Below are positions 1-13,170 of a stretch of DNA of 64,000 bases, in pieces. The notes beneath the pieces were generated by a model. The model worked only from the letters and a program-made list of their open reading frames with translations. It ran no database searches and was not told the DNA's origin. A program made the translations under genes and the position numbers. The DNA lies in assembly GCA_907165065.1 (NCBI GenBank), contig OU015524.1:1364001-1428000 (forward strand), given 5' to 3'. The stretch's first letter is position 1. Every line of letters starts with the position of its first letter. This DNA is from Caprimulgus europaeus (taxonomy: Eukaryota; Chordata; Aves; Caprimulgiformes; Caprimulgidae).

Positions 1-3000
1 TAATAAATCAAGTATGAAATTGTATAGTGTTGGGCTGAGCTGGAACCTATGATTATGTGGTCTGTTCCTGAGATTGTTTTATTTTTTGTGAAGTATTTTG
101 TTTCTACTTAATTACCATGTCCTCCACCAAAAAGTCAAACATCCCTCCCTTGATCAATCAGCTATTTGGTTAGAAGTGCACAAATATTTCAAATATTAGC
201 AATTAGACCACTCTCCAGTTTAGTAGCGATGTATGATACTGCATTTTGCTTCTTGGAAAGGAAAAATAAATCCATGTCATGTCTAATGTTAAAATAAAAT
301 GTCATACTCTTGGGGCTGGGTCCCCCCTCCCTGCCCCCTGCTATTCTTTGCTATTTCTTAGGCAGAGTTATGAAAACAGCAAGATATCAGATATACTGCA
401 TTAAGTACAACCTAAGGCAAGAGATCACATGGATATTCACAAGCATTTATGTAACCCTGGAAGTGGAAGATCCTTCACTGTATTTTTTTTTTTCTGTTAA
501 AGAATTGTTTTTTCCTTGAATATTTTCAAGCTGATCATTTTTGCCCATTTTCCCTAGTGTCAATCCTATTCCTTTCCTAGTCAAAAAATGCTGAGGCTGC
601 TCAGCAGCCCCCAAAAAATAAATAAAATAAATAAAACCAGGAGTTACTTGGGCTCAGCACAAAAGTTAGCATTGTGCTTCCCATTTTAAATAAATTCACC
701 TTTGTTTCTTCCACCCCGTGACCCTGTCCCTAAACCTGAACCCGCCATCCCATGGCACTGGGTGAGCTCAGACCTGCAGTTCACCACTCGGGCTACCAGC
801 AGTGCCTCCTCCCTGGTGAAAAAACAGCTTTATTCCTCTGCTCTCCCTCTGTTTCAAACAAGCTGCTCCCCACCAGTGCCCATGATCTCACCTTTCTGTA
901 GCACAAAATATTCTCTCTGCAAACTGTTTAATGTGGGAGACAGGGAGGCTATCGTGGGTACCTTGCCTGGGGGTAGAATACCAATAAAATCAAGGTAGCT
1001 TTGGCAAGGGCAGAGGTTTACTTAGATTAGCATCTTGAGTTCATGCTGGTGGGGGACTTTGGGACATTTTCATGTTAGGCAGAGTTAAAACCCAGGCTGT
1101 TAGGTCCCAGTGCTATTTTAACCCAAACTAGCATCTTTCCCACACTCCTCCCTTGTAGCACAGACTGACAAGTTCTCCCTCACTACAACTTTATATTCCT
1201 GTCCTTTCATTTGTCCTTCTCTTCCCAGAAAACACTCTGGAACAGAAACATCTGTCCTTTCCCCCATTTATTTCATTATTTGTTTTTAAAGAGGGAAAAT
1301 ACATCATTTTCAACTGGCCCAGAAGCCGATGACCCTCACTTGCCTCCGTTCTTTCCCCCAAATCCCACCCTCAAATACTAAAAGCATCCTTTTACAGCTT
1401 TGTGAAATGAAGAAGGAAAGAAGCAAATGATGTAGATATCTGATGGAGATGTCTGACCCAAGAAAGCCCTTGCCATGCTACTTTAAGTCAACTTTTTGCA
1501 CTGAGAAACAACACAGCTGTGACTTAACCCAGGCTGCAGCAGACTTTCTTATTGTAAAGGTTCCCTCCTGGAATCACTCAAAACTTCTGCTTCCTTCTCT
1601 GCGTGCAAACAAGGACAAATGTCTTAACACAAATGTTAAAGAGATTTGCATATTTACAGTTGAGAGTAGCTCTGTTAATTCCTTTGAAATGCAGGGGCTT
1701 CCAAAGCCAGCCAGGCTGTTCTTCCCACCACTCCCCGAGAGCCTTATCCCGAGCCCCTCTAAGAGCTGAGGTAAGAGTGATTTACACTCCAGAGCTGGGT
1801 CCATTTGTTCAGATCATGTATGTTAAATTCTTTCTCTCTCCTACTCCACAACCCAGAGGTTGGCATAGGTCAGGGAGCAAACCTTTGTGTTAACAACCCT
1901 TTTTCTATAAACTAGCATAGCCCAACCCCAAATACATAAGTACACATACACATGTTGTAATGTTCTCACAGGTCACGTGCAATTCCCCCCTCCTTTTCCT
2001 TTCAAAGGATGGGAAAAGTTTATTTTAATGCAGGTCTCAGCCTCCAGCACCATACTTCAGTGAGAGTGATAGGTCAGCATGTCTCAGTTTAAGTTTATGA
2101 ACTGACAGCCCACTTTCAGTGACAAAAGAAAATGTAACCTAGGCTGGTTTTCAACCACTGATTGTCAGATCCCATGTTCAATATGTCATATGGAGTACAC
2201 TTCATTAAGGACTGAATTACTTTACTTGTAACATGAACTAAATTAAAGTCAATGTCAGGCTGCATAAATCACCAATTTAAATGTATCACTAAGTGCATTG
2301 AAACAGTCATCATCACCCTGTGCCCTAAAATAACCCAAAAATCTGGGCTTCATTTTTATACGTTGTAAGGATGACAGATAGGAGATTTTTTTTTGTTCTT
2401 TGCTAGGGCTCACAACATTCCTGTCAGAAACCATTGAACTTTTAAGGAATAGCAATGGCCCAGTAACACCTCTCATCAGACCGTGTATTTCATGGTGCCA
2501 TGAATTCAGAGCTCAGAAAGAACAGACTCAGAGCATCCATCAGACTGTCAGATGAGTCCTTCGCTACGCTGACGGGGTGGAAATTTGGTAACCCGCCTGT
2601 TTAAGGAAGAGTATGGGAAGGGACAATCCTGGGAACACTTGCATGGTCACCAGGGCAGTTCCCCCAGGGCCAACCCCAGGATGACATGACTCAAGTCAAT
2701 GGAGTATCACAGGATTTCGGCAGACAGTTTTCCCACCAAGATAATTTTCTGTTACCAGAGGTGGAAAAAGCTATATGAAAATGAAAGAGTTGGTAGGGAA
2801 AAATAAAAATGCACCAGTGCCTCATCTGTTAAAACCCAGGACATAAATCTCTCCTCTCCCAGCAGTTGCAGTCCAGTGAAGCCCCACTGGTTAAGGCACC
2901 GCTTTTTCTCTACAAACTGAGAACAGATTTAAGCCTCCTAGACCCACTCTGAAATTTTAGAGAAAGCACTGGCTGGCCAGAGCCGTGGAAGATGTTTCCA

Positions 3001-6000
3001 GATGACAATGGGTGGCAGAAATAATTAGCACAAAGGGCAAATTCTTCATGCCCATTGCCCAAGTCAGGAGAACGCCCCTGAAGTCTGAGAGAAATACATC
3101 AGTGTAAGACTGGTGAACACAAGCAATTAGACTCCAAATTGCTTCTTCGTATTTATTCCAGCTGTTTGAACAGTGGATTAACTTCTGTTAAATAAGTAAA
3201 CTAAATTTACTTATTAAAAAGTAAGTAGGACTTGTCTGTTCTTTTCAATAGATCTTTCATGTGTTTTTAACTTGAGAGGAAGATGGGAAGTGAAATAGTA
3301 GAGAGGCATTTTTTGCTGGTCTGCTTGCCATCTGGACCTCTCTAGACCCTGGCATCTGCAGGATAGGAAGGAAAAAAATCAAAGTATTCCTGGAAGGAAG
3401 AAGAGGCTGCTACCTTGTAGACAAATGGGAGAGAGAAACCTGGAATTGAAGGGAAGGGAGAAGGGGAAATATGAAACTCATTTATTTAGCCTCCTAGTGC
3501 AGATTTCTTAGCATGCCCCTTAACTTTCTGATCTCTTTGTTTTCTTGAGTATGATGATTTTCATGCCTTCTATTCTTTTTTTCCTCACATTCTAGTTTGA
3601 TGTTGATTCTCCACAAGCTTCCTGCATATGTCAGCATGAAACAATAGGCTCTCATTACACTTGGCTTCTTTCATCTCCTTCAGACACTGACCTACATTTG
3701 TTCTGTTTTTGTCAGCGTGGAAACATTTTCCCAGATCAGTTTGTTAAAAAAAAAAATAAATCACATGTTCCATATTACCAACCATGTTCTGTTGTCTAGA
3801 GTATTTACTCTGGATGGTCTTGCAAAGTGATTTCAATTAAATTGAGAAGTCCTGTGGTACTAAGATACCTGGTTGGAGTTGAAGCCTTACACTCACTAGA
3901 AGTGAAGTGTTACTAGAACATGGGAAACCACACCTCAGTGACCATCAGCTCATGTGCTGTTACTGCAGGATTAGTCAAAAATCACGAGCCTTGTGTGGTG
4001 GCAGTGAGACCTCATCATGTTCATTACATGGCCAAGCCTGTGGCAAGTTACCAGAAAAATCTCTTCCACCCTGCTGTTGCATGACCTGGTTTCACACTGG
4101 TGGGTTGCTCATGTGTTGACCTGATAACACAGCACCATTCCAGTCATTCTTATTTTTCCATCAGACCACTTGGCCAATTTTGTCACGTAAAGTGACAATG
4201 GGTTGGCTCCAGTCTGCCTGGTCCAGCACAGGAGGAAGGTAAGAAGTGTGGAGGTAATGTTAAGACAGTGGGAGACATCCTCTGCCTGGTGGGTTGGGAA
4301 AGCCCAAGCAACATCGGTGCATGTTCTAGATCCAGCCCAGGACCCTCCATAAGTGCAGTCCTGTCAGGGACCTACTGCTGCTCCCACAGCACATTGCAGA
4401 AGCTGCTGAAGAAGTAGGAAACATTTCTGTCTGTATTTTAACTGCAGAAGAGTTTGCTCAATGCAACTCCCAACTTCTTAGACATGTATTCTAGCTTGGG
4501 GATCCTTAAGGATTCACGGTATCCATGACTTAACAGTTGACCTTGGAGCAGTGATCCCACCCATGCGCTATCAAATACAGAACCAGGATCAAGGTGGCTT
4601 TCCCACCAAGCACTCATGGACACCTACACAAACATCCCAAGCCTCTTTTCCTGAAAAAGTGTCTAAATCTCAAGAGAATGAAGACAAAACATGAGCAGTT
4701 GCACAAAAGCCACCATCCAGTCATACCAACCACATGCTCTGTTACACTCATCAAGCAAAACGGCAGATGCAGCAGGTTTCATCCTAGCACTCTCAAACAG
4801 CAGCCCAAATAAATACAGTGCTGATGCACAAAGAACTAGAATTTTGGTAACATGGTTTGGCAAAGCAATCCTGACAATCCATCATCTGCAAACATGTCAC
4901 GTTTGACCTCGGTCTCATAAACCAGGAGCCAAGCATACTTCAACCCATCCTAGCTTGTGGGAATGCCTATAGCATAAGTATTGCACTGTCCTCCTGAAGA
5001 CAATAATTTTTAAAACACTAATTTTTAGTTTTCTCCTTGTTGGTCCAAAGAAAAAAAAGCACAATTATTGAATATTTATAGAAGGGCAAAGCCAAAGCAG
5101 CTACAACTTGAACTTTGAGGCAGCCTCAGTGCCGAGTAGGCATGGGTACAGCTTAAAAAGGCCAAACCAACAGAATTTGCCTGCCCAAATGCTTAGTTTC
5201 AGGACCACACACTTTGGTATGTGAGTCAACCTCCTGTGTCCCTCCAAGACACAGCAGATCTGTGCTGTTGGCTGAACCCAGCGTGAAAGCTAAGAGCAGA
5301 TGGGTACAGCAACCATTCTTGCCATGTGGCATGTTCGATCAAACTGCCCTCACCACGACTGGCTTGCACCTGAAGCATCACCAAAATAGAGCTCCTCACA
5401 CACATCTGGTGGCATCTTTGCAGAAAGAGCACTGAGCAGAAGGCTGAAGACAGCTAGACAAATCCTACCAGTCCATGAGCTCCAAAGCACAGATCTGAAG
5501 ATCCTTATGGGGGAAAAAAAAAAGCAGTAGAAAGGGGCTGCAAGACATAGGCTGCAAGACCTTCTCCTGGATGTGAACCACAACACAAACACTCCATGTT
5601 CAAAAGGTTGAGTGCTGACACTAAGGAGCATTGCTTTGGAATCACTGAAACCCAAATCACTGTCCTCTGCTGCCTGGCACACTCTTTGTGATAGTGCACT
5701 GGCAGTCCCACCACATTGCATGGACCTCTGTGCTCCCTTGGGACAGAAGCTAACATAGCCATGCAGTACAGATGGACTCCTAAAGCCACTCTAAGATGAA
5801 ACAACCTCAGGAAAGAGAATTTTCAGTTAATTAATCATCATAGCAAGCTCAGTAACTGGGAAAAATTAGGAAAAAAAAAGTATGTTCCTCTTTGATTACA
5901 GAATGCACATCAGGAGCCATATTCTGATATTTCCTGGTTTCAGCTCCTATTAAAAGCTGCCTGAAAAGTCACCACCTAAACTTTTCAGCTCCAGTCAAAA

Positions 6001-8727
6001 ATATATTCTTTGGATAGACTTCAGTTCCTTTTCCATTTAAGCACACAGAAAGATGACATAGCTACTCATGAATGACAGTGGGCCAAAGGGGTCTTTAAAG
6101 CTCTAAATCACCAGACATGCCAAATAAAGTTTTAATACTAACTTAGGTGGAATGTGGGAGATAGAGTGGCTTGTTCCTCTCTGCAAAAGCTTTGCATTAC
6201 CAGCCAGGAGCCATAAAGCAACTTCAACAAGCAAGGTCAGGATTTTCCTCACATGGGAAGATCTCATGCAGAGTACAAAGAGCACCTTTGAAAAACACAC
6301 ACCAACCTGAGACCGGCTTCACGCAGCCTCGTGGGTGCCAAGTCACACATGCCATTGGATGCACATAAGTGACATGCAGGGAGACTTCTGGCATGCTGGA
6401 GGAGATGGGTACTTTGGAAAACACTCACAGATGTGTCCCCACAAAACAGTACAGGTCTGACACACACTCTTCCCTGTGTAATGGTGACAAACCCACAGTA
6501 ACAGCTCCCTGAAGACTTACTCCTCCTCATTCGATTCCCCCCCTCCCTTACCCCAAACACAGGAAAGATTGGGTCCTAGCAAGGACCTTCTTACTCTGGC
6601 TTGTCTCCATGTGCAACAGATTTAGTGCCTCAGCCAGAAACCACAAGTCTCAATGCTATTGCCCCACACTGAGCTCCTGACAAGCACTGTAGACTTTTTA
6701 TAACTGATTAGGAGATTATTTTGGCTGGCCTTGCACTTGCATAGGTGATTCCTAATGAATGTGCAGTGCTTTGGTGTGTGATGCCAGCTACAAGCTCTTT
6801 ATTAGCATTTATTGGTATTAGGTAACAGTTTGAATTGATGGGACAAATCATTCCTAACCCCAAAGGAATCTCGTGAGCTTTATAAAATATTTATGTAGAG
6901 GAACCACTGTACTGAAGTTCACAATGACGTCTTTCCCTGTCCTAAGCAGGTGAAAGGCAGTAGGCAGACACCTCAGCACATACCCATGCTGTGTAAAAAT
7001 GGTTTGCAAAAATAAACCCAAGTAAGTAATGACAACTTGATGGGCTTCAACTGGAGGAAACGACATGGTTGTTGAGAAATGTGCAGTGCGGTCAGAAGAC
7101 CGTCTTAGCCACATCAAGGCAGTGTTCACAAGGAGGAGGGTGCCTGTGTATGAGCAAGGACCAGATGCAAATACTAATGGCAGTGATGAGAAGCACGGGG
7201 AGTCTCACCTCACCACCAGACAAGCACATGGTCTCCCAGCCCAAGCTGGCACAAAGATAATCACAAACAAGCCCACATCCAAGACGAACAAATATTTGCT
7301 TTTGGTGACCAGCTCTGCTGGAACAAGGTTTCCATGGTTTGGGGAGATTGACTTACCAAGAGGCCCTTTACAACTCAGAGGCTTCAATGGGTGGCAAGTA
7401 ATTTTGCAGAGCACCCTGGCCATCTCCGGTGCCGGTAGTCAGCCATTCCTCATTACACTGCCTGCAGGTATTAATAGATGTGCCAGGCCTGATGGGAGGA
7501 AAACAAGGAGCATGCCTGTCAGTGCAGCCCTGCTCCAGGTGAGGATATGGGGATTATCAGGTTCAGCTGAATCCCTCAGCAACACCTGAGATTTAAACCT
7601 CCATTCTTATTAATAGTCACTCTAGGTCTGCTTCTTCTATCTTCCCTTTTCTCCCCTCTTAACCTCCTGCCTAATGAAGGTCAGGCTTGCTCAGCCATGG
7701 AAGAATCCTCTCTTGCAATTCCTTGATTGGAGGCAATCTAAGACAACAGGTCAAGTAGAGAGTGGTACAATGGAGCAAGATTTCCATGTGCTGAGCATCT
7801 GGTCTGATTCCTTTAAAGCCCACAACAAGCAAAAACATTGCAAACTGATTTTCCAGCAAGTGAGCTGCAAGCACCAGAAGCTGAGCTTTCTTATCTTTTT
7901 GCCTTTTTTATTTTCTCTCCTCTCTTTGTTCCCTGTTTGTGTACATTTGTATTTCTTATTTTTATTTTGTATTCCTTCGGCCTTAAGAACAAACAGGATG
8001 GGACTTTAACAATAAAGCTTTGGAGCTGCTACCTAGAACTAGCTCCTTGTCTCACAGCAAGGTCATTTAATATCATCTGGGAGAGTGACAAGCAGGATAG
8101 TTCTTTTTGTCCCCCTCCTTTAATGGAATTTACAGCTAAAGCAGAACACACAAAAAAAGGACCAAAGTAAAGATGCAGTTCAGCATCAATACCTGAACTG
8201 TGGTATTCTTTCCCCTGGTTACCTGAAAGAAGGCCATACTGTTCATTCAACCACACCAAAAAACCCCATGCAAAGATTTCTGTGCTTCATTCAGCTGGAT
8301 CAAAGCAAGCTGAAGGTTACTCTACACAGGCTCAGAAGCCCAGGACTCCACCTCACTCTGGAGCAGAGAAGCCCATTTCCAATGGGTTTCAACAGGAATG
8401 AAACACACAGGCTGCAACCATACCATGCTGGGATATCAGAGATGCAGGAGTGTTTCCCAACATCAGCACCTCCAGCTTGGGAATTTGCCCACCAAGCAGA
8501 GCCTGTGCAATCAAAGAGGTGCAGAGCATCCCACCAGCCCAGCTCACAGCCTGGCATCTTAAAACCACTGCAAAAGTCGTTGAGGGAGAGCTGTATTTTG
8601 TCTCCTGCTCACTCTGTTGCTACAAAGGTGTAAGATGTTTTGGCCCATCTCAGCAAGAATCATCAGATGTGTGCTGCCAGAGCCTCAACCTACCACCTCA
8701 TCATCCCTTTCCTGGCTGGTTGAAGAT
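1..8727. other. Intergenic, no gene seen
   Basis: Left edge of the downstream gene desert. Reading frames are short and shadow-like on both strands, without recognisable domains. There are AATAAA-rich stretches (for example 616-640), oligo-T and oligo-A runs, and a 10-bp inverted repeat (AATAAGTAAA...TTTACTTATT) at 3191-3215. No transposon is identified with confidence, although segments at about 4300-6800 may be decayed repeat. Confidence 0.6.
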
Positions 8728-8784
8728 GGAATAGATGCCCTTGAATAGTCCCTTCCAACCCAAACCATTCTACGAGTCTGATTA
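8728..8784 (+). mobile_element. CR1 3' end fragment
   Basis: GTCCCTTCCAACCCAAACC followed by ATTCTACGAGTCTGATTATG is the CR1 3' terminus in + orientation, short and diverged. Confidence 0.8.
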
Positions 8785-10469
8785 TGACTAGGGCCACCAC
8801 CATGGAAATTCACACCCTTCCCAGAAGGTGCTGCTGCACCTCAAACTGAATGCAAAGGAGACAAGGACTTCCATTTCTACACAAGTATCCAAAAAGTTGG
8901 ATTATTTTAATTTTTTTTAAGTGACACAGAAAGAAGAGGCCAACCCAGACCTCAGGGGCCAGTCCCTCAGCTGGTGTGAATTAGTCAAGCTCCTTCAATA
9001 CAATTAGAGTAATTTACTCCCACTGAAAATCTACTTTAGAAAAATGGAAGACTAAAAGCCAGTATCAGGGTCCAGATTTCAAATCCTCTCTCCAGCCAGA
9101 CTTCCAGATGGTGTCAATCTGCCTGGACAATCCAGAAAGCCTAACCAGATCTCTTAAGACCCTTATTTTGATGGTTGGATAGCGGCTCAGCAGAGGGAAG
9201 AACCCGACCTCTCTTGTCAGGTGAAGAAAAAAAAACCAAAACCACCAAGGCATTTTGCTATTGCTACAGTTTAAAGACAGTGACCAAAATTAAAACAGTA
9301 TCTAATTTTAATTAATGGGGTCCTGTCATCAGCCCCTTCCTCTCTCCTCCTCTACAATAGTGGCATCAGAAGAAAGTTGCCAAATCTTCACAAAAAGGTC
9401 TTTGTATGCAAAGCTTTAAGAGGAAGCACAACTCAGAACCCACCAGAAAAAAAAAAATTGACTACCAAAAAAAGACATCTGGGTGTTTTTCCAAGTGCTT
9501 TGCTTGGTCTGAATGGGTTTATTTTTCCTGCAGCTCTGTGAGCTTGGTGCTGACTGTCTCGCAGCAAGAGCCCAGCTAAGGCAACTGCCAGCATGTCATA
9601 AAGAAATCAGGTAACAGGGGGAATGGGTCCACAAAGCAGGAGAGCTCATCCATCTTCAGCTGAAAACTCCCTTCCAGACCAGTGCTTTCTGCGACTCCCA
9701 GCTACTTAACTTATCCAAATGCCCTTTCTTCCCAACGGACAAGACCACACAGGATCTAACCTGCAGATCCTGCTATCTTGACAAGGCCAACACCAGATGT
9801 TTTGGAAGATGATGCAGACAAACAAACAGGAAAAACCCAGATAGGGGATAATCTAATCTCTCCCAAACAGCTCTTCACCTTAACCTCAGTACTCACCTCC
9901 TGCTTTAAGCTGCTTTATTCCAGTTCAGTGGTTACTTTCTCAAGAAAAGTGACTGTGGAGACATCATGCAAAACACAGCAGAAATAACCCACTAGAAACC
10001 ACCTGGGGTGGACAGAAACACCTGAAGAGGTTTGATGCTTAATTTCCACTGACATGTGTGCATTGTTCCAAAGTCCCTTGGACCTGTTTAAGAAGTGTAT
10101 TTAATTTAATTCCCAGCAAGGGAAGAAATTCAGTCAGCTGAGAGCTTTCTTTGGTCTCCTCCTTTAGTAACCTTGTCATTCCTCCTGAGCAGCTGCTGTG
10201 TTTCCAGCCCTAAGTACCCACCAGAAAACTCAAGACAGTAGCCATCACATCCACTGTCAGAGTCCCTGAAGTGAGGAGGACCAAAGCCACAGCACACAGC
10301 CACCAGTCCCACCACTCAGTTATGCAAAGTGCTATTCACTACAGCCCTTCCATGGAGTCTTTCTTTGGACAAACCACCCAGCAATGCTTCATCACGGAGC
10401 ACAAAACCTATTTCCATGTTTTAAAGCACATTGGGAGGCCTTTTCCTGACAAAACAAAGACATTTTAAG
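8785..10469. other. Intergenic, no gene seen
   Basis: Unique sequence of moderate GC with oligo-A runs near 9227 and 9450. Nothing with coding or transposon signature was recognised. Confidence 0.55.
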
Positions 10470-10790
10470 GCGTGTTTGCTGTCTGTGTTTCTGCATGGTA
10501 AGAAAAATGTTGATTACAAGCAGTAATTAATTGATCACATATAGCGCGCGTGCTTTGGAATGGCTGTGAATGAAATTGGGTGGAAAACATCCTAACAAGG
10601 ACATCCCCAAACATCTGAAAACAGACAGAGCTGCAAAATGAATGCTGAATGTCATTCAAGGCTGATAATAAGCATCATTCAATGCCAGTAAACAAATAAA
10701 CAAAACCTTTTGGGCTAACAATTATTGAAAGAGTTTTAAATTGCTGATTACTATCATAATATCTGTAATGGAGAACAGCTGAATTTTTGC
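10470..10790. promoter_or_regulatory. Candidate conserved non-coding element
   Basis: Contains GCAGTAATTAATTGATCAC (clustered homeodomain cores) next to ATAGCGCGCGTGC, CpGs that survive in AT-rich DNA, then ACAATTATTGAAAG (SOX-like) and GATTACTATCATAATATC. Motif- and texture-based. Confidence 0.35.
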
Positions 10791-10888
10791 ATGCTATGAA
10801 GAGCTTGCTGAAGGAGCAAGGACCCCTTTGGATATGGGTGATTTACATTCCTTTGCAGTGCATTGGTACATATATCTCAGGAAGAAAT

Positions 10889-10891
<3 letters not shown>

Positions 10892-10938
<47 letters not shown>
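10892..10938. repeat. (AT)n microsatellite
   Basis: About 23 perfect AT units. Confidence 0.98.
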
Positions 10939-10940
<2 letters not shown>

Positions 10941-12110
10941 CACACCTAACGGGAAACATAAAAGCAAAGGTTTATCAGTGTTGTGAAGTTTTCCTTTTTT
11001 CCCAGTAGCCAAGGCATAGCCTCATATTTCTCTGTGTTGTCTTTCTGAAACACTGATAGTCCAGTTCATGTTAAGGGAAAATTCCCAAAGGTAAACAGAA
11101 ACTTTCTCCAAAATATCAACCAAAGAAAAAACCAAATTACACCAAAACAACCAACCTCCCAGAGATAACGTGGGAACAGTGAGGGATGCTGCTGGGCAGC
11201 TGGCAACCACAGCAACATCAAGATCTCTCTCCCAAGAGCTGGAAGAAGGTTTATGCTCACAACATAGGGGAGAACCTGGTTCTCAGGCCTCCTCTGCCTT
11301 GGACACACTTTCCTACCCCTGGGAAAGGGAGAGCAGCCATGGGACAGGTGAGGCACAGGCCATGTAGGGGTTGGTTTGATGCAGCTTAGATGGCAGCAAA
11401 ACCCCAGAGGTGGTGGGAACAGCTCTTGGATATTGGCTTCCTGAGTTGCTTTGGGCACCAAGACCCCAGATTTCTACCCCTGATGAAAGAGAAGAGATAG
11501 GCCATAGAAATGTTCTACTAGATAAGCAACAGGGAACAGAAGCTTCACAGGCAGTGAAGGTCTTTTGGGGGTTTGTTTCTGGGTCTTTTGTTTTTACTTT
11601 TTAAAGAGCTGGGGTACTCTAGACCAATAATTTAACCTGATAGGAAAAGAAAAAATAATTGAACAAGTAGATAATCTGAAAACACCTAGAAGTTATCAGG
11701 GAAATGTGGACTCGCCTGTACAGACCTTTTCCCAGGAACAAATATTATCAGACTTAACAGAATTTCCTCCTATGATAGCGTAACAACCTGCACAGAAGGA
11801 GCAGTGAGCATTGCATACCACAACTTCAATAAACTGTTCCTTGCAACATTCTTGTGAGCAAATCAGGGAAGCATGCTCTTGGTAGAACTACTATGGGCTT
11901 AGTGTAGTTACTTCTTAAAGCCATTCCCAGGAAGATGTTCTCTATGATTCCTGGTCACAACAGCAAAAGCATTCTCCAGGGTCAGTCCTGGTCCTGGACA
12001 CTGTTTCCATGAGGGTTCCAGCTAATGGGATTATGTTTATTATAATGATGTTTATTACATTTGCAGAGGGGAGCAGGCTGGGAGGGACAGTAAGGACAGG
12101 ATTAGAACCC
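10939..12110. other. Intergenic, no gene seen
   Basis: Unique sequence without recognisable coding potential; the open frames at 11066-11461 (-) and 11170-11389 (+) overlap each other and lack family similarity. Confidence 0.55.
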
Positions 12111-12200
12111 AAAACTGGAGAAATTACTTGAAGAAAAGTCGATGAAATTCAGCGAGGACAAATGAAAGGCTTTGCACTTGGTCAGGATGATCACCTGCAC
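12111..12200 (+). mobile_element. Possible old CR1 ORF2 fragment
   Basis: GATGAAATTCAGCGAGGAC followed by AAATGAAAGGCTTTGCACTTGG corresponds to the CR1 ORF2 stretch MKFN-K-KVLHLG with a stop in the middle. Very diverged and without flanking CR1 support. Confidence 0.4.
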
Positions 12201-12819
12201 TGAGGACAGGATCAGAAGAGCCCAGGATCCCCTTCTTCCAGGGCAAATCCCTGATTCAGACCCTGCTATCTCACAAGAAAGCCCTTAAGCCCCTGTGGGT
12301 TAGGGCATCTTGAACAAGGGGCTCACCTTCCCATGGCAATAACTTAGGGGTTACCAAGCAATTAAAACCAAGCTGAAAAAGCCCCAGCTCTTCAATCCCA
12401 ATGGCGTGGAAGGAAGGATGGAAATACTGATGTACTTAAAGGCAAAAAATAAGCTCCTCATCTCTTCCCAGTGCTTCTGACCATCTGGTGTATGTTAATT
12501 CCCACTCAGCTGCCCAGCCCCATGGACCTGCCATGATCTCCCTGTGTCACCGGGGCTCAGAAACCCCTTGGCAGCACTGTTTGGTGGGGTTGTCCTCCCT
12601 CCTTCTCCACCGAGGGCAGGAGGAGCTTTGCTATTCACCAGGAACGACTCCTTATCACTGCTCCCTGGGATTTAAGCGTGTGTTTATTATGTGTGTACAA
12701 AAGCTAGGCTCTGCTCAGCTGGGGCCACAGGCTTGGTGTTTCCTGGTAGATGGAGACATACCCCAGTCCCTCTGGGTAGGTTTCCTTTGTAGAGCAGGCA
12801 AGAGGTAGACTTGTGGCAA

Positions 12820-13170
12820 ACAACATTACCCGTAAGTAATTTTCCCTTCCTTTATATAAGCAAATGCCTTTGATATACAACAATCCCCGACGTGTTCAGG
12901 TTACATGCTTATTTTAAGATCTTTTGTTTACTTTATGATCTTCATAGGTCATTGACATCCCATTTAGCTCTGGTGACCCTGTTTATACAATCGCAATATA
13001 CATTAAAAAGCGTTCCTTTGGATAACATTAACATTCTTGATCTTAATCCATCACATGGGCTAACAATAGCTCCAGCTCAGATGTGTACGCCACTGTTAAA
13101 AGCTTTAATGTAGAATCCAATACACATATCGAGTGGGAGAGGCCTGATCAAACAGATTGGCTTTCTTTTT
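12820..13170. promoter_or_regulatory. Candidate conserved non-coding element
   Basis: Repeat-free AT-rich block with retained CpGs (CCCGACGTG, ACAATCGCAATATAC, ATATCGAGTGG), GGTCATTGACATCCC (TGACA core), and TGTAGAATCCAATAC. One of the more convincing enhancer-like textures in the left half. Confidence 0.38.
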
